Positions 34,366-48,177 of a DNA stretch of 64,000 bases are shown here, piece after piece. The stretch comes from Termitomyces sp. T153 (taxonomy: Eukaryota > Basidiomycota > Agaricomycetes > Agaricales > Lyophyllaceae), in the NCBI GenBank assembly GCA_018296165.2, contig JACKQL020000076.1, positions 124,001 through 188,000 of the forward strand, read 5' to 3'. The notes beneath the pieces are model-generated. The model searched no databases and was not told the DNA's origin. It saw nothing but the letters and a program-made list of their open reading frames with translations. How positions within the stretch are numbered: position 1 is the stretch's first letter; each line of letters starts with the position of its first letter. Both the position numbers and the translations under genes were made by a program.

Positions 34366-36564
34366 CTACCTCACGCTCCCTGCTCCTCCCCCGTAGATTG
34401 AAGCGAAGTCTTCCTGGAATCGTGATCGTGGTTCATGCTCGGGGCCCGGGCCTGGTGCTCCTGATGCTCCGTCACGGTTTCCGGCTGATGTTGGTGGTGC
34501 TCGTGGGGCAGTAAGTCTGGGAGGGATCATTAACGGTGCCATATCAGTGTCATCAGACGCGCCCGGGAGCTGACCTGGAGCTGCCTCCGCATGTCCTTCT
34601 TCGTGTCCGTTTTGCTCAGGCGCAAGCTGCTCGGGCTCAGGCTCACGTGCGACCTCACGCTCACCACCGCGTTCCCGTTCCCGTCGTCCATCCCGGTCCC
34701 GGTCCCGGTCTGGTTCCCGGTCTCTGTATCGCCTCCCGTCTCTATCTCTGTCGCGGTCTCCCTCCCGTTCCCTGTCATCCCTATGCCGATGATCCCGTTT
34801 ATCCCGCCGGTCCCTGTCCCTACGACGATCTCTGTCATCTCTGTATCTATCCCTGTCTCTTTCGCCACGATGTTCACGATGTCTCTCCTTCTCCTGCTCT
34901 TTCCTCGCCCGACGCTCCTCCCGACTTTCTGCGTCTTCTTCATTCGCATCAGCAGGATATGGGATGTACGTAGGCGACATCATGACCGGTGTGATCTCTG
35001 TATGGTCTCCGCCTCCTGCCTCTGTTTCACGGGCCTGGTCTCGCTCGCGCCGCCGCCGGTCGTCACGATTTTCGTAGTAGTGCCGATCGCGTTCGTCTCG
35101 CCTTGAAGAGTATTTGTCCCGTTGATACCTGTCGCGGTCATCGTAGTGTCGGTGTCGATAGCGGTCGTCCCGGCGTCCTCTGCTGTCGTCATTGTAGTAT
35201 CTGTCTTCCCTGTGTCGTTTTTCCCTCTCGTCTCTGTCTCTTGCTCTTTCCCTTTCCCTTTCCCGCTCCCTTTCTTTTCTGTCCCGTTCTCGTTCCCTTT
35301 CTTTTCTTTCTCGTTCCCTCCTTTCTCGTTCTCTCTCCCTTTCTTTTCTTTCTCGTTCTCGTTCTCTTTCTTTTCTTTCCCGTTCTCTTTCTCTTTCTCT
35401 TCTTTCTCGTTCTCGTTCTCGTTCCCTTTCCCTTTCTCGTTCTCGTTCTCGTTCTCTTTCCCTTTCCCTTTCTCGTGCTCTTTCCCTTTCCCTCTCCCTC
35501 TCCCTTTCCCTTTCCCGTTCCCTTTCCCGTTCCCTTTCTTTTCTTTCCTTTTCCTTCCTCATCCGTTCGTATTCAACATCGTCATCGTCCACCTTTCCAT
35601 TCCTATAGAAATCCTGCTCGTGAGGGTCATCATTGTACCTAGGGTGGTCCTGCTCAATAAGTGGAGGTAATGTTGTTGGGTCGTCTAGCGGCAGAGGCTC
35701 GGGACGCTGCCTTGTCTTGTCCCTACGGCGCCGGGATGAGGTATACTCCTTGCTGTTGTTCAAGGAAAGTTCCTCAATTTCGGGAATAAGATCGTCCCTT
35801 TGACGAGTGGAACCCTGGAATGGGTTAAGTACGTGGAGATGAAGGAGGAAGGTGGTGGAGATCTGAGAACGCACTTTGTGAGAGGTGTGGTCCCTGGATG
35901 ATCCAGAGCGCTCAGGAGGGGCGGGGATGGGTACAGGTCCGGGGTCACGTAAGGATTGGCCACGGTGATGTGAACTGATGGAACCTTGTTGCTAGAAAGT
36001 CCATGAGTACATACATACAAGATACAAAAATGAGCACACGGATGGCGATGGCGCAGGTGGTGAGACCATCTCATTGTAATGTGAGGATGAAGGCCCGCTT
36101 CTGACACCGTCGAACGCCCCCTGTTTTCGACACTTGAGTTCTCTAGACAAACATTATACATATGACACGTACCTGTACATCATCATACAAAATCTTTGTT
36201 TTATCGCGAAACTCATCGGGGGACAGAAAACCTTTCGTTAACTTCTTGCCCTTGGGTGCCGCTCCGTACAGACTTGATAGTATCAACCACAAATGACAAT
36301 GAGTAACAAACGAATAAACAGGCAAGCGACTCACTCTCCCCAGCGATCCTGCAAAAGTTCTAAATGTCCACTCTCAAACACATGCTGGTAATCCCGGTTG
36401 TTAATGAGGTCTGTCGTCTTCGATAGATATTTATATCCCTCTTGCACGAGTGCTTTACGCTGGTTTAGTTCCGCATTCTCAGCGGGATCCTTGGGGGCGC
36501 GCCTGAATAACCCCAGCAACCCTGGACTGCGCTTTGGCGCTTCGGTCGTCGTCGTCGTGGCCAT
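34366..36564 (-). CDS. Arg/Glu-rich repeat protein, unknown function
   Basis: The start at 36564 reads MATTTTTEAPKRSPGLLGLF. A compact N-terminal part contains NQRKALVQEGYKYLSKTTDL and YQHVFESGHLELLQDRWGE, and after an intron GKKLTKGFLSPDEFRDKTKI. Two more introns are supported by frame: QQGSISSHHRGQSLRDPGP begins an exon near 35990, and DHTSHK joins GSTRQRDDLIPEIEELS. The long last exon encodes roughly 110 residues of almost uninterrupted Arg-Glu dipeptides with occasional Lys (35220-35560), then Arg/Asp-rich sequence and a Pro/Ala tail ending GGGAGSVR-TAG. Such a sequence is likely a very long charged helix or a disordered scaffold. RD/RE repeats occur in some splicing-associated proteins, but no RNA-binding domain is visible. 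The N-terminal domain is not recognised. Confidence 0.75.
35220..35560. repeat. Coding low-complexity (TTTCTC/CGTTCT)n pyrimidine tract
   Basis: About 340 bp of nearly pure pyrimidine on the plus strand, built from short units such as TTTCTCGTTCTC, CTTTCC and TTCTTT. On the minus strand it encodes the Arg-Glu dipeptide run. Unit length stays in multiples of three or six, so the frame is kept. Confidence 0.85.
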
Positions 36565-37258
36565 GTACTAGCAGAGGATGCGTGGGTGGCTGAGTACTTA
36601 GAGTACTGGGAGGAAATCAAGATGCGTGATCAAAGTTTGATCCCATCTATTTGCCTCTGAGGTATATATATGGGACGTCGACCTGGCCTTATACCAACCT
36701 TACGGTAACCTTGTACTTTTCTTTGCTTCTCTGCAACAAGGTTCCTTGAGAAACTATGCAAGAGTCGATCTTCTCTGTTACCTTGGTTTCAGTCGATGTG
36801 CTTTTCTGTCTTCAGCTTTCAATTGACTGAGGCGGCAGTAAGCACCTTGTTCTTCAACGTTCTTCTAGGTGGCTGATCCAGGTATTCTGATAAGCTTGGT
36901 TCCAGCGGCGACAATGGATTTAGGGCAAGGCTGGATAGTAGGCAGTGGCAGCAAGCATGGATGATTAACGAAGCGTGCCGCGCCGTTAACGTGCCACGTG
37001 GGTTGTTACTAGGACTGGCTATCTCCAAGCTATTGATGGGGCTACATCGTTCCTTGCATAAACAAGACTGTTGACTGCTCCCTCTTATGAGACGTGTAGA
37101 TACATGATCAGAGCGCTTACAAAAAGTCAGGAACAAAATCTCCAAATTTACTTTACATTTGCAACCATTGCAATCATGATGCATGTTCTACAATGAGTTG
37201 ATCAAATCGGATTATACATACTCAAAAAGAGTCCCTTATACCCTATCTTCATATGCAA
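36565..37258. other. Intergenic, nothing recognised
   Basis: 694 bp between the Arg/Glu-rich gene's start and the alcohol dehydrogenase 3' end. A TATA-like tract (GTATATATATGGG) near 36661 may belong to the Arg/Glu-rich gene promoter. No convincing coding frame. Confidence 0.55.
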
Positions 37259-38753
37259 CTAATTGAATTCGAGGACGACGCGCCCACTAATCATGCCCTT
37301 CTTCATGTCCTCGTATGTCCTAGATAAATCAACGCCATCAATAATGACGCCAAGACAAGCCAGCCACACCAACTTTTGTAGATCGTCAATGTTCCTCAGC
37401 TCATAATGGCACTTGACAGCACCGCGCGATGCAATTTCGATGGCCTCAGCAGCGTCCTGTCGGTTTCCGACATACGAGCCAAGGATGCTGATGCTCTTTT
37501 AAGAAACATTGAATAACTTGTGAAAAGGCATGAGGGTATCTTAAACGGACCTTGTAGACAGTGAAGAAGATAGATGCTTCGAGATTGGCTTTGCCTGGGA
37601 GCCCAACAGCCATGAGAGTTCCACCGCATCGGAGATAGTCAACGGCTTGAGAATAACCCGAGGGCTACGAATAACAGAGGTCCATACTTGAGTATATCAT
37701 GGATATACAGAAAGGAGATACGAACTGAAGCAGTGGTGACGACAGCGGAATGGGCTCCAGCACCGCCGGTCGCTTTCTTGACGTCTTGAACGATATTTTT
37801 CGACTCTTTATAGTCGATCCAAACATCTGCTCCAAGGTCCTTGCAGAGCTTCTTCTTTTGCGATCCACTATCTACAGAAAGGTGAGCATAGGGTATTGGA
37901 GACATGCGAAGGGAGTATACCAATCGCAATAACCTTGAGACCCATGGCCTTCGCGTATTGAACGGCTGGAGAAAGTCATAAGTAGGAAAAATTGTTATAG
38001 TAGGCAGATGAGAGTACCGAGATGACCGAGACCTCCACCAGCACCTGGTAGAACAACCCAATCGCCCACGGTGGTCTTACTGTACTTTAATGCGCGATAA
38101 ACGGTTAACCCCTTCATTCAGGCGATGATAAGCACGCTTCCACAAAAGAAAAGTGTCGACGAACAGCACAAAGTATCGATGCCGCAGCTCGGCTGTCGAG
38201 GCTCTCCGGTATCGGTGTAACATGGCGTACGAACGAAACCTGGATCTAATCAGTTCTCTTGTCGCAAAAATCCACTTGTTTACGTACGACATATTGCGAG
38301 AATGTACCGTCTACTGTGTATCCACCGAGCTTTGCCTCAACGCAATCTAATGGGACAGAAAAATAAGATCAAAAGCAAGAATTAGGAATAATCGATACTT
38401 TGTTCAAGGCCTTTCCGGCATTGCTCGCAGTTGAGACACGAGTCAGCTAACCACTTTATGCCGACGCGATCTCCGACATTGACAGGACTACCTGTGGTAT
38501 GGTCGCCGATGGCAACAATTACGCCAACACCCTCGTGGCCGCCAATAAGCGGACTCTTTGTCGGGATGGGCCAGTCACCAGCTGCAGCATGAAGATCTGT
38601 GTGGCATACTCCAGTGCAGTCAAGCTTGACGAGGCACTCGCCTGGCGCAAGCTCAGCCTGCGTCTTGACTGGGTGGTCGTGTTTGACCTGAATGGAAGCA
38701 CCACTGCTCGCGACAATGGCAGCGGTCTGAGTCTTTGGGATGGTAGGAGACAT
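37259..38753 (-). CDS. Zinc-dependent alcohol dehydrogenase (ADH1 type)
   Basis: Medium-chain NAD-dependent ADH reducing acetaldehyde to ethanol. It starts MSPTIPKTQTAAIV at 38753. Catalytic zinc ligands sit in DCTGVCHTDLHAAAGDWP and GGHEGVGVIVAIGD. Structural-zinc cysteines are in SCLNCEQCRKGLEQNC, where the last Cys comes after an intron. Then come LGGYTVDGTFSQYV, IPESLDSRAAASILCAG, LTVYRALKYSKTTVGDWVV, the Rossmann GAGGGLGHL, GADVWIDYKES, ILGSYVGNRQDAAEA and the C-terminus MISGRVVLEFN-TAG. About seven introns of 40-60 nt. All key residues seen are present. It is transcribed divergently from pyruvate decarboxylase, with 422 bp between the start codons, so the two consecutive fermentation enzymes share one promoter region. 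The exact physiological alcohol is inferred. Confidence 0.92.
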
Positions 38754-39175
38754 AAGGAGTTGTTAAGAACAGATTCATTTGGCCGCTTTTAAATCAATTT
38801 ATCAATTTCTAGACTGGCTTCAGCTTAAGCTTGATAAGAAATTTAACAACGACTGGGAGAACTTGAATCTCGCTTCATTCGGCATCCTCCGGGATGCCGT
38901 GTTCGGTCATGTTCGAGACTCGATCGCGACTCGATCGCGACCGTTATTCAGCGTTATTCTCGGTTAACTTCCATCAGGTGGTCTCTACCTCAGTCCTTTC
39001 GGCATACTTATGCAAGTTCCAGTCTCAATATTATCAGCACTGTGTCCGATCTATGACTCACTGAGCCCAGACCTCGCATGGAGCCTACTTTATGAGTGCG
39101 GCTGACTAGATTCTTAAGTAACACGCTCTGATCAGTCCGCCGCCAACTCTCTCAAGCACTTCACATTCCACCACA
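38754..39175. promoter_or_regulatory. Shared bidirectional promoter between ADH and pyruvate decarboxylase
   Basis: 422 bp between two divergent start codons. At 38881-38898 a perfect 7-bp inverted repeat GGCATCC/GGATGCC is separated by TCCG. At 38917-38938 two adjacent 11-bp direct repeats GACTCGATCGC follow each other, and a third partial copy (GAC) begins right after. Near the ADH side there are AT-rich tracts (TTTAAATCAATTTATCAATTT). The binding factor is unknown; co-regulation by sugar or oxygen is an inference from gene function. Confidence 0.6.
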
Positions 39176-41696
<2,521 letters not shown>

Positions 41697-42249
41697 AGCA
41701 ACGTCACTAGCACTGGCATTGATCAAGGACGCAGATTGTTGTTGACCCTCTACTGTAAACTAGCATTTGTTTCGTGGCTTCATCGAATTTCAGAGATTCT
41801 GCACCATGTAGATGAGATCTTTTGTTTGAGAGAAATCGAACAGCGTTCACACTTCTCCGTGCCTTCATTTACCGCCAAATATACGTATAACCTCTCTTAA
41901 TTCTCCAACAGCGCAGCCCGCCGAAGTCATCTCTGAGGACAATATTCATCTCAACAGCGTAGAGCACCTGAGACTCCTTGTCTCGAAGGAGCATCAGAAG
42001 AACGATATATTGTGGATGATTACTGCATCCAGGACTATAGGTACTGCGACTTCCGTATGGAGATCCTCAAGCGTTCCTGACATATATGTCACATCCTTAG
42101 AGGCTGGAGACCTCAGATACTTATGAGACTATGTGATAATTTTCAATTAGTTAAATCAAGCGCTACCCCAGGCAGGGTACATACCGACGATGTTTTTCCT
42201 CTCTTCTTACTTCGGGTCTTCCTTTCTCGTAAATCACAACCCTGATCGA
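41697..42249. other. Intergenic, nothing recognised
   Basis: 553 bp between the convergent 3' ends of pyruvate decarboxylase and the first F-box-like gene; no feature beyond presumed 3' UTRs. Confidence 0.55.
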
Positions 42250-43920
42250 TCATTCCACATATGCATCCATCCTACTTTCCTCCAGCAAAGCAGAAATCCT
42301 CTGCCAATCTTCGTTATATCCGTCCCATGTTACATTCGGTAGGTTTGGAAACATTTTGGTCAGGCATCGAAACACCCCAACAGGATTCTCGATCGGAGAA
42401 CTCCGGAAGGCTATGTATTTCATTTTAGCATTATAGACTTCGAGCAGTTCCATTCTGAATGGTTTTGCAACGATAGTGAGACGAAGAGACTCAAGATCTG
42501 GACAACGTTGGACAAGTGGGATAAGACCGGATAGCGTCGCTTTGGGCGGCAGACCGTCGGACAAGAGCCCAAGCTTTTTCAGATGCCGCCATGCGTTAGC
42601 CGCAGCTAAAAACCAGATATCATCGAGTTCGACGACACATGGGTTGTCTATTGTGAATTCAGCCATGTTTTTAAGGGAAAAGAAAGGTTCGAAGGCGCTG
42701 TAAATATCCTGATCTTGAAACTTTACAGTAGGAACAAAGAGGCGAAGAACCGTTAGAGATGATATGAAGCAGTGACCCACGAAAACTCTAGTGAACGTCA
42801 TAATGAAGGAAGGGTCGTTGGAAGGACGATCCTTTGCTACAACTAAGAGCGTCTGTAGGGGACACTGCAAAGACTGTATTATACTCGCCGCATAATCTAA
42901 ATTGGCAGTGTGTAAAGAGAGGTTTCGTAAATCAGGAAAACAATCATCGGTGGATGTGAACAAACTTGGAATCACATCAACCGGGATTTCCGAAGCTAAA
43001 ATGAGCATCCAGCTTCGAAGTTTCGTGAGCCTGCCTGCATTGCGAATCGCATTTGCAGAAAATGGAAAATGAATAGTGAGCCCTTGCAGGGAAGTGAGCG
43101 AGCATGTGAGAGCTTCAAATGCGGAAGCTAAGCAGGGAGAAGAAAAACTTCCGAGATCCATACAATAGACGGTCAATTTCTCTAGGTTCGGGCAGAGCTG
43201 TACAACAGAGGATAGTAGACCAGGTAATTCTCCTGCCGCCAGTTCTAGCGAAACATTGCGTATCGTAAACTCCGTGATCGATGCGCCAAAGAATATTGAA
43301 AGAAAACGCGCAAAACGCGTCATATTAATGCCGATGGAGAGTGATCGGAGATTTGTGAGAATCGGATGTGTTGGACGATATGCACAAAAAGCAGTGAGAA
43401 CCGATTCATGTACTTGAATGTCGTCGGGAAAAACAGTGTTGATACATTCCAAATGTGCAATTCGAGGAGAATAGTAGTCGAATCGGATCCAGTCGTTTGG
43501 TTCAATTATTCTAGTGAACTGCAGCAGCAGTAGAATGTCATATCAGTTGAAAATGAGATGAATATCTGCACAAGCGATGATTCACGTGTATCGATTTGAC
43601 TTGTCTCCCTAGAGCTACCGAACTCTTTACCATCCAGAGGTCAGCAGGCATGACCTTGATGAGGGGCACGATCGTCATTTGCTTATGCCATATAGCATCA
43701 AGAGCAGTTTCTAAGACGAGGGATCAGAGGAAAATGCTGAGACAATCGTTGAATGTACAGAACCTTTGAACGAGGTACAGGTTATCGCTAGCTCTAACAA
43801 TGAAGAGAAACCTCGGGGGTCAAACTGAAGATACTCGACAATAAGACACTGTATCTCTTTGATGTTCACACAGCAGTGAACAGCATTGGTTGCTGGACCT
43901 GCGCTCGAAGACATGGGCAT
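42250..43920 (-). CDS. F-box-like/LRR protein, copy A
   Basis: The first exon (43920-43711) reads MPMSSSAGPATNAVHCCVNI, then KEIQCLIVEYLQFDPRGFSS and LLELAITCTSFKGSV, the pattern of the degenerate N-terminal F-box of the large agaricomycete F-box/LRR family. A short exon follows with LDAIWHKQMTIVPLIKVMPA and DLWMVKSS, then a long exon of about 420 codons. That exon begins TRIIEPNDWIRFDYYSPRI and carries irregular leucine-rich repeats (LPGLLSSVVQLCPNLEKLTV, GLIPLVQRCPDLESLRLTIV) to the stop at 42250. F-box proteins recruit substrates to SCF ubiquitin ligases; here the F-box is weak and no substrate can be named. A tandem homologue sits at 44545-46255 with the same three-part layout. Confidence 0.72.
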
Positions 43921-44544
43921 GGCATAAAAATATAAAATTTTTTTGAAATTTTGGAATCTTTATCTAATCTCATCCGTCAAGTTATTTCGGTGTTGCATTC
44001 CTGCGGACCTGCCCCACGCGATTTCAGTCAACTTCTCCGCCAAGGCACTTGCAAAATTTGAATGGCTGGACCTTTTGCAATTATGTATCTTTGGTGTGTA
44101 TCTAAAAGGAAACAATTAACTTAGCATGACCTGTTCAGTCGCTACCTCCTTGCCACTTCTTTGCATTGGCTGCATCAAACAATAAAAAGTGTCAGCTAGG
44201 TAGAAGGCAACTCATGTTTACTGACAGAAATGTTTCTAATTTCCTGCACGGGAGAAATGAGTCCTGAATGCTTTCCCGAATCCTCACTTTGAGAACGATG
44301 GTTTTTCTGTCCTCTTCTCAGCTTTTGTGATGCTACATTGTCGAAACGTGGTGCGAGTGGATAAAACTCAGGTCTAACGCTCAAATAGTTTCAGTCAATC
44401 GTTTATATATAAGGGGAATATATATCACCTACACCTAGTCATGGATAACGACACACCATCCTTGATAGGGACACTCACACCAGAGGAGAGTTTATTTGAG
44501 TATTCAACAACCATATCCTGTACGCAAGTCTCTTACACCCTGCA
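43921..44544. other. Intergenic between the two F-box-like genes
   Basis: 624 bp. A TATA-like tract (ATATATAAGGGG) lies around 44404-44416. The minus-strand frame 44196-44384 is open but shows no family motif and is not called. Confidence 0.5.
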
Positions 44545-46255
44545 CTATAGCTCGGACCTAAGAATTGGCCATATGTCATTGCTGCTCTCTCTAATTAAGG
44601 ATGAAAGTGTCTCCCAGTCACCACTGCTTCCTAGTACCGTCACTTCCTGAAGTTTAGGAAACATACAGACGAGACATCGAAAGACGGCGAGAGGTTTATC
44701 GATGTGAGCATGTGTAAAATGCAAAGACGTGATATTCATATTAAACATCTTCGGAAGCAGCAGTGAAGGCTCGAATGGGTCAGCAACAATGCTGACTTGG
44801 AGGAAATTCAGATCGGGGCAGTGACGAATGAGTGGAATGAGGCCAGAAAGAGTCATCTTTAGTCGTGTGGAAGCTTCGGGCAGAGGTGAAGGTAGAAGTG
44901 TAAGGTTCTCGAGTCGAGGCCAAGCTTTGGCAGCATCGGCAATGAATGCATTGTCAAGTTCGAGAACGCACTGGCTCACGACGCGAAAAGCAGACATGTT
45001 ATACACAGCAAGTAAAGGTCGGAAGGCACTGACAACATCTTCATCTTCGAAGCCTACGGTGGTAACGTTAAGGTGAAGTTTCACGAGCGAAGATGCACAT
45101 GGATGCTGAAGAAAAACACGTGCGAAGGTTGCAAAGGTAGAAAGTGTGCTGCTGTCATCACTTTCTTTGACTTCAATATATAATTCGGTAAGGGGTCGCT
45201 GTAATGAACTCATCGCTTGTGTGACGTGACCAAGATGATGTGCTCTAAGGTGAAAGACGCGAAGCTCGGAAAACCGGTCATCTGTTGACAAAAATATGTC
45301 GCGTGCCTCCTGAGTCGATCCTTCAGATGATAGCTGGACCAATAATTCACGGAGTTCTGGAAGGTTTCCTATTTGACAGAGTACGTCGGCGGATAAAGGA
45401 ACAGTAACGAAGAGCTTGCGGAGGTGAGAAAGCGAGACAGTAAGCCTTTCCAGAGCAGAAACAGATTGAGGCAGAGGAGCGTTAAGGAAAAAAGGGGTAA
45501 AACCTTGTATGTTCGGACAGTGATGAGGAATGAGGAACAGCAGTCTAGGCAACTCCTCTGCTAGCAGGATTGTGTCATAGACCATTATGAATAGGCTGAC
45601 GATTGAAGGGTTCAGCAGGAAGGCGAAAAAACGCGTAGTGTACGCTGTTTGCAGTTTTACACATAGTGTGCGAAGGTTTTTGAATAGTGGATGGACCGGA
45701 CGGTATGCACAAAAGCCCTCGAGAACCGACTCATGTATCTGGATAGAGTTAAATCCATACTGGAAATATTGGAATAGAGGGGTGTATGGAAGTCCTAAGG
45801 AGAGAATTCGGGGAGCATAATAGTCAAATCTATCCCAATCAGTCGGTTCGAGCGATCTAGTGAACTTTTTTTTGAGGAAAAAAAATCAGGACAACAGAAA
45901 ATGATAATAATAAACCATACCTGTATTGTATGAGTTTCATAATCGTCTTCGCGCGAGCTCACGACCGTCCAAAGGTCCTCAGGCATGACCTTGATAAAGG
46001 GTACAATCGTCACGAGTTCACGCCATAGTATATCCAATGCAGCTTCTGGATCACAAAGTCAACATAAAGTCATGCGATAGGAATATTGAAGAGACCTTTA
46101 AACAAAGTGGAAGTTCTTGCCAGCCTTGCTAGAGACCGAAAGCCTTCTGTCCCGAAGCCATCCCGCAAATACTCGAAGATGTGATACTGAATCTCCCGTA
46201 TACTGAAGGTGTGATGTATGGAGGCATGGGGCACTGGATCTGGAATTGATGGCAT
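44545..46255 (-). CDS. F-box-like/LRR protein, copy B
   Basis: A paralogue of copy A with the same architecture. The first exon from 46255 contains TFSIREIQYHIFEYLRDG and SLARLARTSTLFKGLF. The second has LDILWRELVTIVPFIKVMPE and DLWTVVSS. The long exon starts TRSLEPTDWDRFDYYAPRI and continues HESVLEGFCAYRPVHPLFKN, LPRLLFLIPHHCPNIQGF, MTLSGLIPLIRHCPDLNFLQ to TAG at 44545. I checked that the frame stays open between 45860 and 45585, so no break is needed. Similarity to copy A runs the full length but is moderate, indicating an old duplication. SCF-type ubiquitin-ligase adaptor function is inferred from family only. Confidence 0.72.
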
Positions 46256-46799
46256 AGGTGCAGACTGTGCAGTAGAGCTGTGTCAATAGGAATAAAAAGT
46301 CTCGCTGTTTCATTACTAACCACGACGCGATCAGGTGATGATTCATATATTCAACACCCAACGCTCGGCGCGTGAAAAACTATTAGTACACGCGACAGGC
46401 CGAGCAAAGTGGATCGATCGTACTTTGCATGTCTGACTGAAAGGGTGTTATTCGGTGGGGTTTTGATTGGCCCACCATGCTCTGATCAAGGGAACAGCCA
46501 TTGCGCGCAACACAGCCAGCCTCAACCAAGATGAAAGACGCATCTTTCGAATTATTAAGAGAGCCAACATCACCGAGAGACGGTTCAATGACTAGCATTA
46601 CTACTTATCGGTTTATCGTGGACATCATGGCATCCAGTGAGAGAAGTCCAAGACGACGTGACTTACCCTAAATCATCGCGTCAGACTCGGAAGCCGTCCG
46701 TAACAAAGCATGCTTTACTCTCCGATCTGTCTCAAACGTCTCGGCATCTGTGGTCAATTGCTGTAGATCTCCAGTCATTGATTAGACAACTTCCCAGCT
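46256..46799. other. Intergenic, nothing recognised
   Basis: 544 bp upstream of F-box-like copy B and upstream of the pseudogene. The pseudogene may extend somewhat into 46640-46800, where similarity is not clear to me. Confidence 0.4.
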
Positions 46800-47620
46800 G
46801 TCTCTGCAGCATCTCTTTCAAGTCTCTTCAAGACAGAGGTCGTTCTACTCGTTGTAAGGGTGTCTTCTACCCTTATCGCGGATACTAGCTGAGAATTATG
46901 AAAGACTCCAACGGGCCCACTTCCAAGCGATAACATAGCCTCTTCAATCCTTGGAAGCGAATACGGACGATATCATTTCTGAAACCATGAGCATTTTGCC
47001 TTGAAGGAATGTAAACGAGACATTTCCAGTGACAATTAGCCCTTCGATATGTGAGATCTTTTTTCTCCGCTCACAACCTTTCTTTCAATATACTGCTTTC
47101 TCTTAGAACGGAATTCGCCCACCATCCGGGACTCGGACAGCTATGCTCTTCGGTATCAGACTCAAGGAACGGCCCTTCCAAATGTCTATCGTTTTAGTCA
47201 TTGATTTGTCGGCACGAACTGTAGGAAAATTTATTCTACGACGCCTCATACCAATGTTACGATTCTAGGATATCTTAGTTCTCGTATCCTTGCGAGTTTC
47301 GGGATTTGTTGGATCCTATCGAGTCTCCCAGATACAAGAGGTCTTAGGCTTTCCGGAGATGGAAGATGCGTCTCGTTAGCTGACATTGTCCGCATATATA
47401 TAGAATTTGGCCGACCTACCAGTTCCTTTTGTCTCTGGACTTATCTCTCGAGACTCGCAGCTTTTCTACTTGCTGGATAACACTTCCATTTCCAACAAAA
47501 CGTAAGTCTGAAAAGAATATTCTTGCTCATTCCTGCTATCGACGACGATACTATTCCGGCCATCATCCTCGTTACGCTATATTCTGTGGCCCTCGTAGTA
47601 TGCTTCTCTTGGAATCAAAG
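46800..47620 (+). pseudogene. Decayed copy of the LRR/SAP-domain gene (homologue of 23769-25551)
   Basis: Five blocks in the same order match the intact minus-strand gene. KSLQDRGRSTR matches [11 protein letters not shown] near 46820. HFALKECKRDISSD matches [14 protein letters not shown] near 46990. FGIRLKERPFQM matches [12 protein letters not shown] near 47150. SLADIVRIYIEF matches [12 protein letters not shown] near 47375; that block is nearly identical at the base level. PAIDDDTIPAIIL matches [13 protein letters not shown] near 47540. Between blocks there are stops, frame changes and deletions, including loss of much of the N-terminal disordered region and of the SAP end. It is therefore a clear pseudogene, facing the second hydrophobin. 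Confidence 0.85.
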
Positions 47621-48177
47621 GAACCCAACGAACAATTTACATCCCGATGTAAGTGAGGTTCATCAGTGAAAATAAACTGGATGTGTCAGCGAGTTCTTGA
47701 AGGGAGCCTTTCCGACAACCGACAAACAACGGACATGAATATAAGAGATGATGATCCAAATCTTTTTCTCAGTTTCCGAGGTGTAACGCGTTCGGGAAAA
47801 CAATCCATGAAACGACAAGACGGCGACCTCGTATGTTCAAATTGAAGAAGTTGATATACTTGTTGTACAAAAGTTCTGTCTTTCACATCCTGGAGTAGAT
47901 CCGACGAACAGTGACAACTAATAAATCACATATTGCGTTGCGATTCGCCGCCTGAATGAGTACGACGCCTGTCTTCATCTTCCTTTGAAAGCATCATTTG
48001 GGCAAGAGATGGTCCCAGACGCGGAGAAGTACCAGTATTGCACTGTTTAAAAATGGATCTTACTGATGGGCTTAGCTAGTAATTTCAACGGAATCATGGC
48101 CAACTGTGATATACAAATGTTCAAGCGAACGACTAAGTAGTAATCACTGTCCGCTTGTTATGGAGTACTGTACGGTA
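47621..48177. other. Intergenic between the pseudogene and the second hydrophobin
   Basis: 557 bp. A minus-strand open frame at 47686-47886 shows no motif. Possibly highly diverged remains of the pseudogene's 3' part. Confidence 0.4.

Noticed and set aside
35103..35670. Two plus-strand ORFs of about 180 codons rich in Phe, Pro, Ser and Leu
   Set aside because: Antisense translations of the Arg/Glu repeat tract; the minus strand carries the spliced gene.
36819..37184. 121-codon minus-strand ORF between the Arg/Glu-rich and ADH genes
   Set aside because: No motif and no consistent splice model; composition like surrounding intergenic DNA.
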